Source of the DNA: Crocinitomicaceae bacterium
GTDB lineage: Bacteria > Bacteroidota > Bacteroidia > Flavobacteriales_D > Crocinitomicaceae
NCBI GenBank assembly: GCA_016709005.1
Contig: JADJEU010000021.1
Span: 62,001 to 126,000, forward strand
DNA length: 64,000 bases
Direction of reading: 5' to 3'
The notes beneath the pieces are model-generated. The model saw nothing but the letters and a program-made list of their open reading frames with translations. It did no database searches and was not told the DNA's origin. Positions 42,651-52,776 of the stretch are shown here, piece after piece (position 1 is the first letter of the stretch; every line of letters begins with the position of its first letter). Both the position numbers and the translations under genes were made by a program.

Positions 42651-45086
42651 TTAAAGTGGTCCAAGATTTTGTTCTGTTCGGGTGCAGTTAAAAATACTGT
42701 TGTCATACTGCGCCGGAATTTCAAAATCTTTGGTTGAAATATCGAGTGATTTGTCTTTATAGATTTGCTGCATGTAGTATCCATAAATCGGGAGTGCCAT
42801 GCGCGCACCTTGTCCCCAAGGGTATGAACTGAAGTGAATTTGTTTGTCATCAGCACCAACCCAAACACCTGTAACTAAATCAGGCGTCAGTCCAATAAAC
42901 CATCCATCGGCAGCACTGTTTGTCGTTCCTGTTTTACCGGCAGTGGGTGCAGTGATTCCACCCCACGGCTGGCTGCTTCTTAAACTTCCACTGGTGCCGT
43001 ATCCTTTTCCATTATAAGGATTGTGCGCAGAAGTAATAACTTTTTTCATCATCGTTACCATGGTGTATGCTAAATGTTCTGGCATGGCTTCTTTAATTTC
43101 ATATTCCAAATCAATGATCACATTTCCATTTCTGTCTTCCACACGCATAATGTAAATCGGACGAATAAAAATTCCTTTATTGGCCCATGTGCTGTGCGCA
43201 CCAACCATATCATACAGTGATAAATCCATTGGCCCTAAACACATAGCGGCTACAACTTCTTCTGGTTTCAAATTGATCCCTACGTTTTTCAAAAGTTTAT
43301 CCACGGCTTGCGGACCAGAAGTTGCACCCATTTCTTTCATGACAGCAACGGTGATGTTGTTCAGGGATCCTGCCAAACCACACTCAGCTGTGATTAGCTC
43401 ACCTGAGTTACTTGTCCCCGTTGCAGGACACCAGGATTTATTTTTGGATGGACTTACCGGAACGTCAATACAATAATCCATATCAATAAATGCATCACAC
43501 GGTTTAACAACGCCTAAGTAAATTGCTGCAGCGTAAATGAATGGCTTGATTGTAGAACCAACTTGTCTTTTTGCCTGCTTCACGTGATCGTAAGCGAAGT
43601 GATTAAAATCCGGACCACCAACCCAGGCTTTTACAAATCCTGTTTGCGGATCCATTGACATCAAACCGCATTGAAGAATTCCTTTGTAATATCGAATAGA
43701 ATCCATCGGTGTCATCACCGTATCAAAGTCACCTTTGTATGAAAAAATGTGCATCGCAACCGGCGTATTAAACATCTTCTCAATGGCAGATTCTGACATG
43801 CCTGATTCTTTTGCTTCTTTATAGCGGTCTGAACTTTTCATACCTCTGCGCATGATTGCAGTGATTTGTTCATCGGTTACTTTTTCTGAGGCAACATAAC
43901 TGCTGAAAGGTGCATTTTTTTGTTTACGGTTATTTTTATCAAACTCAGCTTGCAGCGTTGTTTCCATATGCTCTTGTACAGCGTTCTCAGCATATTCCTG
44001 ACAGCGCGTATCAATCGTGGTATAGATTCTCAATCCATCTAAATAAATGTTGTAAGGAGATCCATCTGCTTTGTGATATTTATAGGTTCCGTCGTCATTT
44101 TTTTCAGCAAATTTATTTTGAAGTTCTTCTCTTAAAACTTCTCTGAAGTGAGGTGCTATTCCTTCTTTGTGATCGACAACCTGATAATCCACAATGATTG
44201 GTAATTTACAAAGTGAGTCGTATTGCGATTGCGTAATTTTTACCGGCAAATGTTCATTACCCGCATCACTGTTTTTTAACCACTGATGAAAAACGGTATT
44301 TCTGCGCTGATAAGCACGTGTGCTGTCAAGTTCATACTGTGCGCGGCCGTCTTCCGAATCATCATATAACTTAAACTGAAATTTCAACGGGTTATACATA
44401 CCTGGGTTTTTACACATACCTACCAGCATAGCCGCTTCTTCCATTTTTAATTTATCCGGTGTGGTATTAAAATATACCTGAGCCGCGGATGCAATTCCAA
44501 CAGCATTGTATAAAAAGTCAAAATTGTTGAGGTACATCGTCATGATTTCCTCTTTGGTGTATTGTGCTTCTAATCTGACTGCAAGAATATTTTCACCAAA
44601 TTTCTGATCCAATCGTTCCCATTTATCTTTTGCAATTCCTCCGCGTGCGGTATCTTCCAGAGTATACAAAAGTTTAGCTAACTGTTGTGAGATTGTACTG
44701 GCACCGCCACTTTCACCGCCGGTTGCAGCACCTGAAAGGGCTCTCCCGATTCCCCAAAAATCAACTCCGGCGTGATCATAGAAACGCTCGTCTTCAGTTG
44801 CAATCAATGCAGAAATAACAAAAGGTGAAATTTGATTGTAATCGATACTTTTTCGGTTCACGCTCCAAAAGCGCCCCATTTCAAAGCCGTCTGAAGAATA
44901 GATGATGGATGCCTGTTTATCCGGTGGATTGGCAAGGGCTTGTGAATCTGGAACATGACCATTTGCTTTTAACAACATCACAATGACTGCCAGCAGTGGC
45001 ATAAACGCAATCAGCCAGGTTGAAATCACTATGATTTTTCGTGTCCGCTGACCTAATTGTTCCGGATTGTTTTCTTCTTTCTTCAT
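42651..45086 (-). CDS. Bifunctional class A penicillin-binding protein (PBP1A-like)
   Basis: About 811 residues from MKKEENNPEQLGQ; a longer frame to 45185 adds 33 residues ahead of the cytoplasmic tail and is not favoured. One membrane anchor (about 17-40) is followed by the GT51 transglycosylase with the catalytic Glu in IATEDERFYDHAGVDFWG (about 98) and GGASTISQQLAKLLY. The transpeptidase has the nucleophile Ser in GSTIKPFIYAAA (about 511), the SLNN motif and KTGTTNSAADGWF. It polymerises and cross-links peptidoglycan. It heads an operon with scoAB. The LpoB-like protein at 21.1 kb is a possible partner. Confidence 0.95.
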   Translation of the reverse strand: MKKEENNPEQLGQRTRKIIVISTWLIAFMPLLAVIVMLLKANGHVPDSQALANPPDKQASIIYSSDGFEMGRFWSVNRKSIDYNQISPFVISALIATEDERFYDHAGVDFWGIGRALSGAATGGESGGASTISQQLAKLLYTLEDTARGGIAKDKWERLDQKFGENILAVRLEAQYTKEEIMTMYLNNFDFLYNAVGIASAAQVYFNTTPDKLKMEEAAMLVGMCKNPGMYNPLKFQFKLYDDSEDGRAQYELDSTRAYQRRNTVFHQWLKNSDAGNEHLPVKITQSQYDSLCKLPIIVDYQVVDHKEGIAPHFREVLREELQNKFAEKNDDGTYKYHKADGSPYNIYLDGLRIYTTIDTRCQEYAENAVQEHMETTLQAEFDKNNRKQKNAPFSSYVASEKVTDEQITAIMRRGMKSSDRYKEAKESGMSESAIEKMFNTPVAMHIFSYKGDFDTVMTPMDSIRYYKGILQCGLMSMDPQTGFVKAWVGGPDFNHFAYDHVKQAKRQVGSTIKPFIYAAAIYLGVVKPCDAFIDMDYCIDVPVSPSKNKSWCPATGTSNSGELITAECGLAGSLNNITVAVMKEMGATSGPQAVDKLLKNVGINLKPEEVVAAMCLGPMDLSLYDMVGAHSTWANKGIFIRPIYIMRVEDRNGNVIIDLEYEIKEAMPEHLAYTMVTMMKKVITSAHNPYNGKGYGTSGSLRSSQPWGGITAPTAGKTGTTNSAADGWFIGLTPDLVTGVWVGADDKQIHFSSYPWGQGARMALPIYGYYMQQIYKDKSLDISTKDFEIPAQYDNSIFNCTRTEQNLGPL

Positions 45087-45185
45087 GTCTGGATTTGAAC
45101 GGTGTAAATTTAGGAAAATATTATAAACACTGGGAATTGCGCAATTACAATTAGCCAACAACTTATTATTTAGATGTTCTTTCAC

Positions 45186-45193
45186 TATTTTTG
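45186..45193 (+). promoter_or_regulatory. -7 element TATTTTTG, near-leaderless
   Basis: An exact TAnnTTTG match 6 bases upstream of the ATG at 45200. An alternative TTG start at 45191 lies inside it and can be excluded. Confidence 0.55.
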
Positions 45194-45199
45194 TGGCTG

Positions 45200-48100
45200 A
45201 TGCATCAATTATCTGTTAAATCTTCTCTGGGCCTTTTATGCCTGTTTTATGCGGTAATGCTTACTGGCTGCAGTGCCGAAGGCATAGTTCAGAATAATTC
45301 TGAAGATCAAATTTTTTTCTGTGGTGCAGAATCAGAAGTAACAGAAGGGGGCCAGATTTTTTTTGACGATGGTTCAGGCCGGTTTGCTTTTGGCGGCCAT
45401 GTGGTTTCGGATACTGCTTTTGAGGGCAGTCGTTCGTTAAGATTGGATGCTGAAAGGCCATACGGTATGTCTATGCTTTTTACCAATATCGAACCGGGTA
45501 CTTATTTTGAAACGAGCATTTGGATTAAAAACCCGGTTGGCCGCGCTACCTTGATAGCAAGTATTACCGGAAAATCCGATTACACTTTGCACACCAGCCA
45601 AATTAATAAGGGGATTGAAAAAAATGGCTGGACAAATTATTTTATGAGTTTTGGTTTTGAAACTCCTGTAGACACGCTTGTAATTTATCCCTTTTCTTCA
45701 GGCGAATCACATTATTTTGACAATTTGGAAATCAAACGATTTGCCACCCGACCGGCTATGAATGATAGTCTGCGGGAAACTGCTCTTCAAATTTTTATTC
45801 CTGATTCGGCAGTAGAATATTTGCAGGAAGCTAAAAAAAACGCAATTGAAAAGGGACTCATCAGTAGTGATTTAAAGGGCTATGTTGCTGGTAGTATTTT
45901 GCAAGGTCCAGATTCGATTCCAATTGAATTGCGTCTGAAAGGAGATTGGACAGATCATCTGGAAAATGGAAAAACATCCTATCGGATTAAAACGGATCTT
46001 GCATTCAGAGGTCTGACTACTTTTTCAATTCAACATCCGCAAACCAGAAATTACATGCATGAATGGTTTATGCACCGCGTATGTGATTTGGAAGGGTTGC
46101 TTTCAACAAGTTATGATTTTTTACCTGTTGAAATTAATGGGGTCAATCAGGGTATTTATGCCATTGAAGAACACTTTGACAAACAACTTCTGGAAAGCAG
46201 AAACAGACGTGAAGGACCCATTATCAAAATTGATGAATCTGGTTTTTGGGCGCTGCGTGCAGCAGGTGTTGATCAGGAATTGAATTCAAGTTTTCCATAT
46301 TTTGAATCAGCAATGATTACATGTTTTAAAGAAGGAAGAACTGAAAAATCGGAAGTGCTCTCAGGTCAATTTGAAAATGCAGCAAGTTTATTGTGGTTGT
46401 ATAAAAATCGTATTAAAAATCCTGAGCAAATTTTGGACATAGAAAAGACGGCAAAATTTTATGCGCTGATGGATATCGGAAATATTCATCATGCTTTGGT
46501 TTGGCACAACATGCGTTATTATTATAATCCGGTCACTACAAAACTGGAGATGATTGGTTTTGATATGATCCCTGCAATCAAACCAATAAATCAGCTGATT
46601 GCGAATGCCCGATTTGAAATTTCCAAAAATCCACAGGAAGATGAAACTGCTTTAGATCATCACTTGTTTTTGAATGAAGATTTCAGAAAATACTACACCT
46701 ATTATCTGACTATTTTTAGTTCTGAAGAATATCTTGACAGCATCTTTAAAGTACTTGATCAGGAAACTAAAACACGTGAGAATTTGTTGTCAACAGAATT
46801 TCCAAACTATCATCTTGAAAAAGATTTTTACTATGAAAAGGCTGAGTTTATTCGCACAGAACTGACTGTATTGGATAGTTCGTGGGATAATTTCATGAAT
46901 ACTCATTCAGTCAACTCATCTCCAAAAATATTGCCGGCTAATTATAATGGATTGAGTTCTGATTTTTTATTGAAAGATATTTCTGTGAATGCGTATCGGT
47001 CTCAAATTGATTCAACTCATTTTAAATTGCAACTGGAGAATTTTCATCTGGCTGATGTTACCGTTGTTGGTTACTCAACCAAAGGAGGAGAGGATTCATT
47101 GTTCATGCTTGAAAAACCCGTAGCACTCAATCGGTATGATGGTGTCAACCAAGCTGATCAGGCAGAAATTATTCTCCCAAAAAAGCCTTCCAAAATTCAT
47201 TTTACCATTGCCAACAATCCCGGAGTTTTGCAATCGAAAAAAGTGTTCAGCTGGAAACGTCCTGAATTAACTCATCCAAGAATTGAACTTGAGAAAAAAT
47301 TCAAAATTCAGTCTCCGCTTTATAGTATTAAAGACGATACACTTTTTGTGAAAAAAGGCACGCACGTCATTCAGGATATTCTGTTGGTTCCGTCAAAATA
47401 TGTTGTCGTTGTTGAGGCAGGAACAAAACTTGATTTGATTAAGGGTGCTGCAATTATCACAAACAACTCTACTTATTTGAATGGGCATCCTGAAAATAAA
47501 ATTGTTGTCACTTCCTCTGATTCTTCTTCACAAGGTTTTATTGTTTTGGGTGCAAAGGAAACACTCATCACAGGTGCCGAGTTTACAAATTTGGGTTCTT
47601 TAAATTACGAAGGATGGAATTTGACAGGCGCATTGACAATTTATGAAGGCAATGTTCATATTGATTATACTGAGATTTCAAATAATCACTGTGAAGATGC
47701 ATTGAACATTATTCGGGCAAATTTTTCTGTTCTGGAATTAACGATTCAAAATACCAAAGGAGATGCTTTTGACGCAGATTTTTGCACTGGAACTATTAAT
47801 GACTCTCGTTTTGAAAATACCGGAAATGACTGTATTGATTTTTCAGGATCGCAAGTTGAAATCTCCCGGATCAAAATTCGAAATTCAGGAGACAAAGGAA
47901 TTTCTTCAGGAGAAAAATCTACCTTAACTGCAACCAACATTGATATTGATGGTGCGCTCACGGCCTTTGCTTCAAAAGACGGTTCAGTGCTGATGGTTAC
48001 TCAAAGCAGTGCAAAAAATTGTGAAGTAGGTGCGGCGCTGTATCGTAAAAAACCGGAGTATCCATTTTCGAAAATGAGTATAGAAAGCACAACATTCAGT

Positions 48101-48217
48101 CAGATTGACAAACCTGCATTGATTGAAAAAGGCGCTGTGCTTACTTACAATAAAGCAAATTATTTTGGCTACACGACGTTCGATATAGAAGCCATGTACG
48201 CACGCTTTGAAAAATAG
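45200..48217 (+). CDS. Lipoprotein with CotH kinase-like domain and C-terminal beta-helix
   Basis: About 1005 residues. Lipoprotein signal MHQLSVKSSLGLLCLF...LTGCSAE, lipobox LTGC. A carbohydrate-binding-like beta-sandwich (about 45-175) is followed by a CotH-type protein kinase domain (about 200-560: IPIELRLKGDWTDHLENGK; TFSIQHPQTRNYMHEWF; VEINGVNQGIYAIEEHFDK; and MIGFDMIPA). The C-terminal 300 residues form a parallel beta-helix (DYTEISNNHCEDALNIIRAN; DSRFENTGNDCIDFSGSQVE). CotH kinases phosphorylate secreted proteins in other bacteria. Here it would act at the cell surface, on unknown targets. Confidence 0.85.
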   Translation: MHQLSVKSSLGLLCLFYAVMLTGCSAEGIVQNNSEDQIFFCGAESEVTEGGQIFFDDGSGRFAFGGHVVSDTAFEGSRSLRLDAERPYGMSMLFTNIEPGTYFETSIWIKNPVGRATLIASITGKSDYTLHTSQINKGIEKNGWTNYFMSFGFETPVDTLVIYPFSSGESHYFDNLEIKRFATRPAMNDSLRETALQIFIPDSAVEYLQEAKKNAIEKGLISSDLKGYVAGSILQGPDSIPIELRLKGDWTDHLENGKTSYRIKTDLAFRGLTTFSIQHPQTRNYMHEWFMHRVCDLEGLLSTSYDFLPVEINGVNQGIYAIEEHFDKQLLESRNRREGPIIKIDESGFWALRAAGVDQELNSSFPYFESAMITCFKEGRTEKSEVLSGQFENAASLLWLYKNRIKNPEQILDIEKTAKFYALMDIGNIHHALVWHNMRYYYNPVTTKLEMIGFDMIPAIKPINQLIANARFEISKNPQEDETALDHHLFLNEDFRKYYTYYLTIFSSEEYLDSIFKVLDQETKTRENLLSTEFPNYHLEKDFYYEKAEFIRTELTVLDSSWDNFMNTHSVNSSPKILPANYNGLSSDFLLKDISVNAYRSQIDSTHFKLQLENFHLADVTVVGYSTKGGEDSLFMLEKPVALNRYDGVNQADQAEIILPKKPSKIHFTIANNPGVLQSKKVFSWKRPELTHPRIELEKKFKIQSPLYSIKDDTLFVKKGTHVIQDILLVPSKYVVVVEAGTKLDLIKGAAIITNNSTYLNGHPENKIVVTSSDSSSQGFIVLGAKETLITGAEFTNLGSLNYEGWNLTGALTIYEGNVHIDYTEISNNHCEDALNIIRANFSVLELTIQNTKGDAFDADFCTGTINDSRFENTGNDCIDFSGSQVEISRIKIRNSGDKGISSGEKSTLTATNIDIDGALTAFASKDGSVLMVTQSSAKNCEVGAALYRKKPEYPFSKMSIESTTFSQIDKPALIEKGAVLTYNKANYFGYTTFDIEAMYARFEK

Positions 48218-48252
48218 AAATGAAATTGGTGAGTTAAAAAAATGGACTCGAT

Positions 48253-48999
48253 TTATTTTTTCGATCCGTTTTTAATGAACTGCTCAATGGCCATTGTCAT
48301 ACTTGGTGCAGCTGGTTGAGGAGCGTGAATATCCAATCTCAGATTATGTTTCAAAACCGCATTGGCAGTTGTAGGACCAAAGGCCGCTATACAGGTTGTA
48401 TTCTGTTTGAACTTTGGAAAATTCTTGAACAAAGATTCAATTCCTGCCGGACTGAAAAACACCAATAGATCATACTTTACATCTGATAAGTCAGAAAGAT
48501 CCGCAGCAACAGTTCTGTATAAAACTACTTTCGTATATGAAATATTAGTAGCAGTTAAAGTTGCCGGAATGTCTTGTTTCAAAATATCAGAACAAGGCAA
48601 AAGGAAATTTTCACCTTTGTGTTTTTTCAAAATCTCAGCTAATTCTGCGATTGTAGATTTACCATAGAAAATTTTACGTTTTCTATACACCACATATTTT
48701 TGAAGATAGAATGCGATTGCTTCAGATAAACAAAAATATTTCATTGTTTCAGGAACTTTGAAACGTGATTCTTCTGCAATTCTGAAAAAATGATCAACCC
48801 CTGTTTTGCTGGTGAAAATGACTCCGGTGAATTTTGTTAAATCAACTTTTTGTTCTCTGAAATCTTTTGTATTGACCCCTTCAACCTGAATAAACGGTCT
48901 GAAGTCTATTTTCAATTTATACTTTTCGGCAAGATCGAAGTAGGGAGATTTTTCGGTTTCAGGTTTGGGCTGAGAAACCAAAATTGTCTTAACGCTCAT
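48253..48999 (-). CDS. hemD: Uroporphyrinogen-III synthase
   Basis: Closes the linear tetrapyrrole hydroxymethylbilane to uroporphyrinogen III in heme synthesis. The 248-residue protein has the HemD pattern of low conservation: KTILVSQPKP at the start, GVIFTSKTGVDHFF, ETMKYFCLSEAIAFYLQK, LVFFSPAGIESLF and CIAAFGPTTANAVLKHNL. It follows the DUF4271 membrane protein by 32 bases, the usual Bacteroidota arrangement. Confidence 0.92.
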   Translation of the reverse strand: MSVKTILVSQPKPETEKSPYFDLAEKYKLKIDFRPFIQVEGVNTKDFREQKVDLTKFTGVIFTSKTGVDHFFRIAEESRFKVPETMKYFCLSEAIAFYLQKYVVYRKRKIFYGKSTIAELAEILKKHKGENFLLPCSDILKQDIPATLTATNISYTKVVLYRTVAADLSDLSDVKYDLLVFFSPAGIESLFKNFPKFKQNTTCIAAFGPTTANAVLKHNLRLDIHAPQPAAPSMTMAIEQFIKNGSKK

Positions 49000-49031
49000 A
49001 GAACCCCTCGTAGTTAGTTAAATACCTCTTT

Positions 49032-49709
49032 TTAGCGGACTAATACCTTGATTAAGACGATCAAGGGTATTAATTCGAGGGTGCAAAGATATAAAATAAT
49101 ATATACAACCGGCACACGTTGTCTTAATGCACGTACAAATGATTGAACCTCACGCAATAAAATCATGATGAGCATAAAGGAGGCGATGGTAATGCCAATA
49201 ACGGGCTGAACCGTTTGAGGCGCAAAGTGAGTCAGGCAAAGAAGTGGTGTTAAAACCAGTGTAATGATTTGAAAGTAAATAAGATGATTGATCCAATGTT
49301 CCGTCAATCCTTCACGTACCTCAGTCAGAAATCCCAAAAAGCGAATAAGGCTAAATTTTACGAGTAAAACAATTCCGCCGGTAGCCAACAAAATCCAAAT
49401 CATTGATCCAGGGCTATCTGGAATAAATGTCTGAACTAAAACGGCAAAACAATTTAAATATCCAAGCGTCAGAAAAACAGATCCGACACTGTTCAGGCGC
49501 AGGCCTTCCTGCACGTTTTGGTAAAGTTGTCTGTTGTAAACACCGGTTCGAATGAGGATCGTAATATACCCGGGAAGTGCCGTGCGCACGTATGCAAGTG
49601 CAATCACATTGAATAGCATCAAGGACCAGAAAATCCAATCAAATCCATTGTTGAGTGAGTGTTCAGGACCTAGCTGACTAGTACTTTGGATGTATTCAAT
49701 AAATTCCAT
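49032..49709 (-). CDS. DUF4271 membrane protein
   Basis: A 225-residue protein with six to seven membrane helices (for example DWIFWSLMLFNVIALAYVRT; YIILYLCTLELIPLIVLIKV). The combination of this hydrophobicity pattern with hemD immediately downstream matches DUF4271, a Bacteroidota family. Its function is unknown; co-location suggests a link to tetrapyrrole or envelope metabolism. Confidence 0.85.
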   Translation of the reverse strand: MEFIEYIQSTSQLGPEHSLNNGFDWIFWSLMLFNVIALAYVRTALPGYITILIRTGVYNRQLYQNVQEGLRLNSVGSVFLTLGYLNCFAVLVQTFIPDSPGSMIWILLATGGIVLLVKFSLIRFLGFLTEVREGLTEHWINHLIYFQIITLVLTPLLCLTHFAPQTVQPVIGITIASFMLIMILLREVQSFVRALRQRVPVVYIILYLCTLELIPLIVLIKVLVR

Positions 49710-49827
49710 CTTGCCAAAAATACTTTTAAAAAACGCTGGTATGGAAACCCGCGCTTAATAATTATAACGCTGATAAGTTTTTCCTGTTAAAATCCATACA
49801 TTTGTGCCGCACAAAAAAGGACTACTT

Positions 49828-51015
49828 ATGGCATCAGATTTATATACACATCCTGATTATTATAACATGGATGATTTGTTAACCGAAGAGCATAAATTGA
49901 TTCGTGAATCAGTTAGAGCCTGGGTAAAACAAAATGTATCTCCAATCATTGAAGATTATTATGAGCGCGCGGCTTTTCCAAAACATCTTATTAAAGGTCT
50001 TGGTGAAATTGGAGCTTTTGGTCCATACATTCCACAAGAATATGGTGGACCTGGTTTGGATCATATTTCTTATGGGTTGATTATGCAAGAATTGGAGCGT
50101 TGCGATTCTGGTCTGCGTTCAACTTCTTCAGTACAATCATCGCTGGTGATGTATCCGATTTATAAATACGGGAACGAAGAACAACGAAAAAAATATTTAC
50201 CAAAATTAGCTTCCGGCGAATTTTTGGGATGTTTTGGATTAACAGAACCAGATCATGGATCAAATCCGGGTGGAATGTTAACCAACTTTAAAGATGCTGG
50301 TGATCATGTAATTTTGAATGGTGCAAAAATGTGGATTTCCAATGCGCCACTTTCTGATGTTGCAGTTGTTTGGGCAAAAGATGAGTCAGGCAGAATTCAC
50401 GGTTTGATTGTAGAAAAAGGAATGGAAGGATTTTCAGCTCCTGAAATGCACGGCAAACTTTCATTGCGTGCATCCATCACGGGTGAACTTTTGTTTGACA
50501 ATGTAAAAGTTCCAAAAGCAAATATTCTTCCAAACAAATCTGGATTAGGTGCACCACTTGGTTGTCTTGATTCGGCACGTTATGGAATTGCTTGGGGCGC
50601 TTTAGGCGCTGCTATGGATTGTTATGATCAGGCTTTGAGATATTCAAAAGAGCGTATTCAATTTGGTGAGCCAATTGCTGCATTTCAATTGACACAAAAA
50701 AAATTGGCTGAGATGATTACTGAAATTACCAAAGCACAATTACTCACTTTGAGATTAGGTCAATTGCGCAATGAAGGCAAAGCAACCTCTGCTCAAATTT
50801 CCATGGCAAAAAGAAACAACGTAGAAATTGCCTTGCGCATTGCCCGTGAAGCACGTCAGATTTTAGGAGCAATGGGAATCACCAACGAGTTCTCTGTAAT
50901 GCGTCACATGGCCAACCTAGAATCGGTTGTAACTTACGAAGGAACACATGACATTCACTTGCTGATTACCGGAATGGATATTACAGGAATTTCTGCTTTT
51001 AAGAGAGAGATTTAA
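49828..51015 (+). CDS. gcdH: Acyl-CoA dehydrogenase, glutaryl-CoA dehydrogenase type
   Basis: A 395-residue FAD enzyme. It resembles glutaryl-CoA dehydrogenase more than other acyl-CoA dehydrogenases: GLRSTSSVQSSLVMYPI with the substrate-binding Arg, FGLTEPDHGSNPGGM, WISNAPLSDVAVVWAK, and the catalytic Glu in TYEGTHDIHLLI. It oxidises and decarboxylates glutaryl-CoA to crotonyl-CoA in lysine and tryptophan catabolism. A -7 element TACATTTG (49797-49804) overlaps a GTG start, so the ATG at 49828 is correct. A terminator follows. Confidence 0.9.
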   Translation: MASDLYTHPDYYNMDDLLTEEHKLIRESVRAWVKQNVSPIIEDYYERAAFPKHLIKGLGEIGAFGPYIPQEYGGPGLDHISYGLIMQELERCDSGLRSTSSVQSSLVMYPIYKYGNEEQRKKYLPKLASGEFLGCFGLTEPDHGSNPGGMLTNFKDAGDHVILNGAKMWISNAPLSDVAVVWAKDESGRIHGLIVEKGMEGFSAPEMHGKLSLRASITGELLFDNVKVPKANILPNKSGLGAPLGCLDSARYGIAWGALGAAMDCYDQALRYSKERIQFGEPIAAFQLTQKKLAEMITEITKAQLLTLRLGQLRNEGKATSAQISMAKRNNVEIALRIAREARQILGAMGITNEFSVMRHMANLESVVTYEGTHDIHLLITGMDITGISAFKREI

Positions 51016-51035
51016 AAGAGAAGAATTTTTTAGTA

Positions 51036-51081
51036 AGCAGATTTTTTGTTTCGAGAGATTCAGAAAATCTGCTTTTTTTTT
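51036..51081 (+). terminator. Rho-independent terminator after gcdH
   Basis: AGCAGATTTT (51036-51045) pairs perfectly with AAAATCTGCT (51064-51073), followed by a run of T to 51081. It lies 20 bases beyond the gcdH stop codon. Confidence 0.85.
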
Positions 51082-51170
51082 GGGCTAAAAAGTCAGAAGC
51101 TAAATAAACCTGAACATTCTTGAAGTATCCTTTCTTTGCCATCTTATTTTTTTATTCATGACGGCGATTT

Positions 51171-51437
51171 TCAACTTTTCCAATTCAGGAAAAGCTGAAA
51201 TATTTTTTCTGTGTACACTGAAATTTGTTCCAATTGTTCTTTTGTGAGATGAACATTATAGCAAAGATCTTCTCCAATTCGAATTACTTCTAAAATTTTA
51301 TTTTGCTCGGCTGCTTCTTTGAATGTCTTCCAATCTCTACCAAGTTCACCTCCTTGATTTGATCTTCCTTTCAGATTCCAGATTAAACCAAGTATCGCAA
51401 TAGCTGTTCCAATTATGAAGACTAATGGGATTTCCAC
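51171..51437 (-). CDS. Small membrane-anchored hypothetical protein
   Basis: An 88-residue protein with one N-terminal membrane helix (PLVFIIGTAIAILGLIWNL) and a cytoplasmic part containing two short helices (RDWKTFKEAAEQNKILEVI; LTKEQLEQISVYTEKIFQLFL). It follows the response-regulator gene by 9 bases, so it is likely co-transcribed. No known family; possibly a small partner of the regulator. Confidence 0.6.
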   Translation of the reverse strand: MEIPLVFIIGTAIAILGLIWNLKGRSNQGGELGRDWKTFKEAAEQNKILEVIRIGEDLCYNVHLTKEQLEQISVYTEKIFQLFLNWKS

Positions 51438-51446
51438 GTTGATCTA

Positions 51447-52130
51447 TCAATACTCAAACTTATACCCAACGCCCTTCACGGTAATAATATGCTTCTCTCC
51501 TAATTTTTCTCTGAGTTTGCGAATGTGAACATCGATGGTTCTATCACCAACAACAACCTCATCTCCCCAAACAGAAGACATGATCACATCACGATGAAAA
51601 ACTTTTTCTGGTTTAGACATGAGTAAGGCAAGCAATTCAAATTCTTTGCGCGGAAGTGTGAATGGTTTATCGTTCTGAATAACAATATATTTTTCAGTAT
51701 CTATCTCAATTGTATTTTCAGGTGCAATTTTTTCTGGTTTTATTGAAGCGCCAGATTTTTCTTTGCGTCTTAAAATTGCTGATATGCGACTGATCAATAA
51801 TTTTGGTTTGATGGGTTTGGTAATGTAATCATCTGCTCCAGCATCAAGTCCTGCAATTTGCGAATACTCTTCACTGCGTGCGGTGAGAAAACAGATCATG
51901 GAATTTGAAAGCTCTGGAATTTTTCGCAAACGTTCGCAGGTTTCTATGCCATCCATCACTGGCATCATCACATCTAATAGAATAAGATCCGGTGCATTTT
52001 GTCTGGCAAGTTCAATCCCTTTTTCACCGTTGTCTGCATCTAAAACGACAAAGCCTTCTTTTTCGAGGTTGTATCGAATCAACATGCGAATATCAGCCTC
52101 ATCATCAATTATCAGAACAGTATGGCTCAT
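51447..52130 (-). CDS. OmpR/PhoB-type response regulator
   Basis: A 227-residue regulator. The receiver domain (1-120) has the acidic pair in IIDDEADIR, the phosphorylated Asp in LILLDVMMP (about 53), T in FLTARS, and the Lys in YITKPIKPK. The winged-helix DNA-binding domain (about 140-227) has FTLPRKEFELLALL and the recognition region DRTIDVHIRKLREKLGE, ending TVKGVGYKFEY. No histidine kinase is adjacent, so its partner is encoded elsewhere. Confidence 0.94.
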   Translation of the reverse strand: MSHTVLIIDDEADIRMLIRYNLEKEGFVVLDADNGEKGIELARQNAPDLILLDVMMPVMDGIETCERLRKIPELSNSMICFLTARSEEYSQIAGLDAGADDYITKPIKPKLLISRISAILRRKEKSGASIKPEKIAPENTIEIDTEKYIVIQNDKPFTLPRKEFELLALLMSKPEKVFHRDVIMSSVWGDEVVVGDRTIDVHIRKLREKLGEKHIITVKGVGYKFEY

Positions 52131-52264
52131 CAGATTTAAATTTGTCTAAAGTTAAAAATTAATTCGCCGTGTTTGACGTGACTTCTCTATTAGAACTTGA
52201 AAGTGAAGAATCAATATAGCTATGAAATAATGCTTTACCTTTGTTTTATAACTAATTTCAAACC

Positions 52265-52774
52265 ATGACAGCAAAGTCTCCACGTGAATCTATTGCGGTG
52301 ACAACCAAAGTTGTATTACCGCATGAAACCAATACTCTGGCTAAATTATTTGGCGGTGCCCTGCTTGCCTGGATGGATGAAATAGCTGCCGTATCGGCGC
52401 ATAGACATTGCAAACAGGTTGCTGTTACCGCATCAGTAAATAATGTCTCTTTTAATGTTCCTATTGATTTAGGAGATATAGTAACCCTTGAAGCTAAAGT
52501 TTCACGCGCGTTCAGAACATCGATGGAGGTAATAATAGATGTTTCGATTGAAGATCGCGTAACTGGAATTCGTCGAATGAGTAATCAGGCAATTTATACG
52601 TTTGTAGCAGTGAACGCCGCAGGTGAACCAGTTGAAATTCCTGAAATCGTTCCTGAAACAGAAGAAGAGAGAAGAAGATATGATGCTGCTTTGCGCCGCC
52701 GTCAATTGAGTCTGATTCTTGCCGGAAAAATGAAACCATCTGAAGCAACGGAGTTGAAATCCTTGTTTGGTTAA
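52265..52774 (+). CDS. Acyl-CoA thioesterase (hotdog fold, YciA/BFIT-type)
   Basis: A 169-residue protein that hydrolyses acyl-CoA. It has the hotdog signature LPHETNTLAKLFGGALLAWMDEIAAVSAHRH, here with the catalytic-type Asn and Asp, plus SFNVPIDLGDIVTLEAKVSRAFRTSMEV. A -7 element TACCTTTG (52236-52243) supports the ATG. The C-terminal tail (RRRYDAALRRRQLSLI) is basic. Acyl chain preference unknown. Confidence 0.88.
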   Translation: MTAKSPRESIAVTTKVVLPHETNTLAKLFGGALLAWMDEIAAVSAHRHCKQVAVTASVNNVSFNVPIDLGDIVTLEAKVSRAFRTSMEVIIDVSIEDRVTGIRRMSNQAIYTFVAVNAAGEPVEIPEIVPETEEERRRYDAALRRRQLSLILAGKMKPSEATELKSLFG

Positions 52775-52776
52775 CC

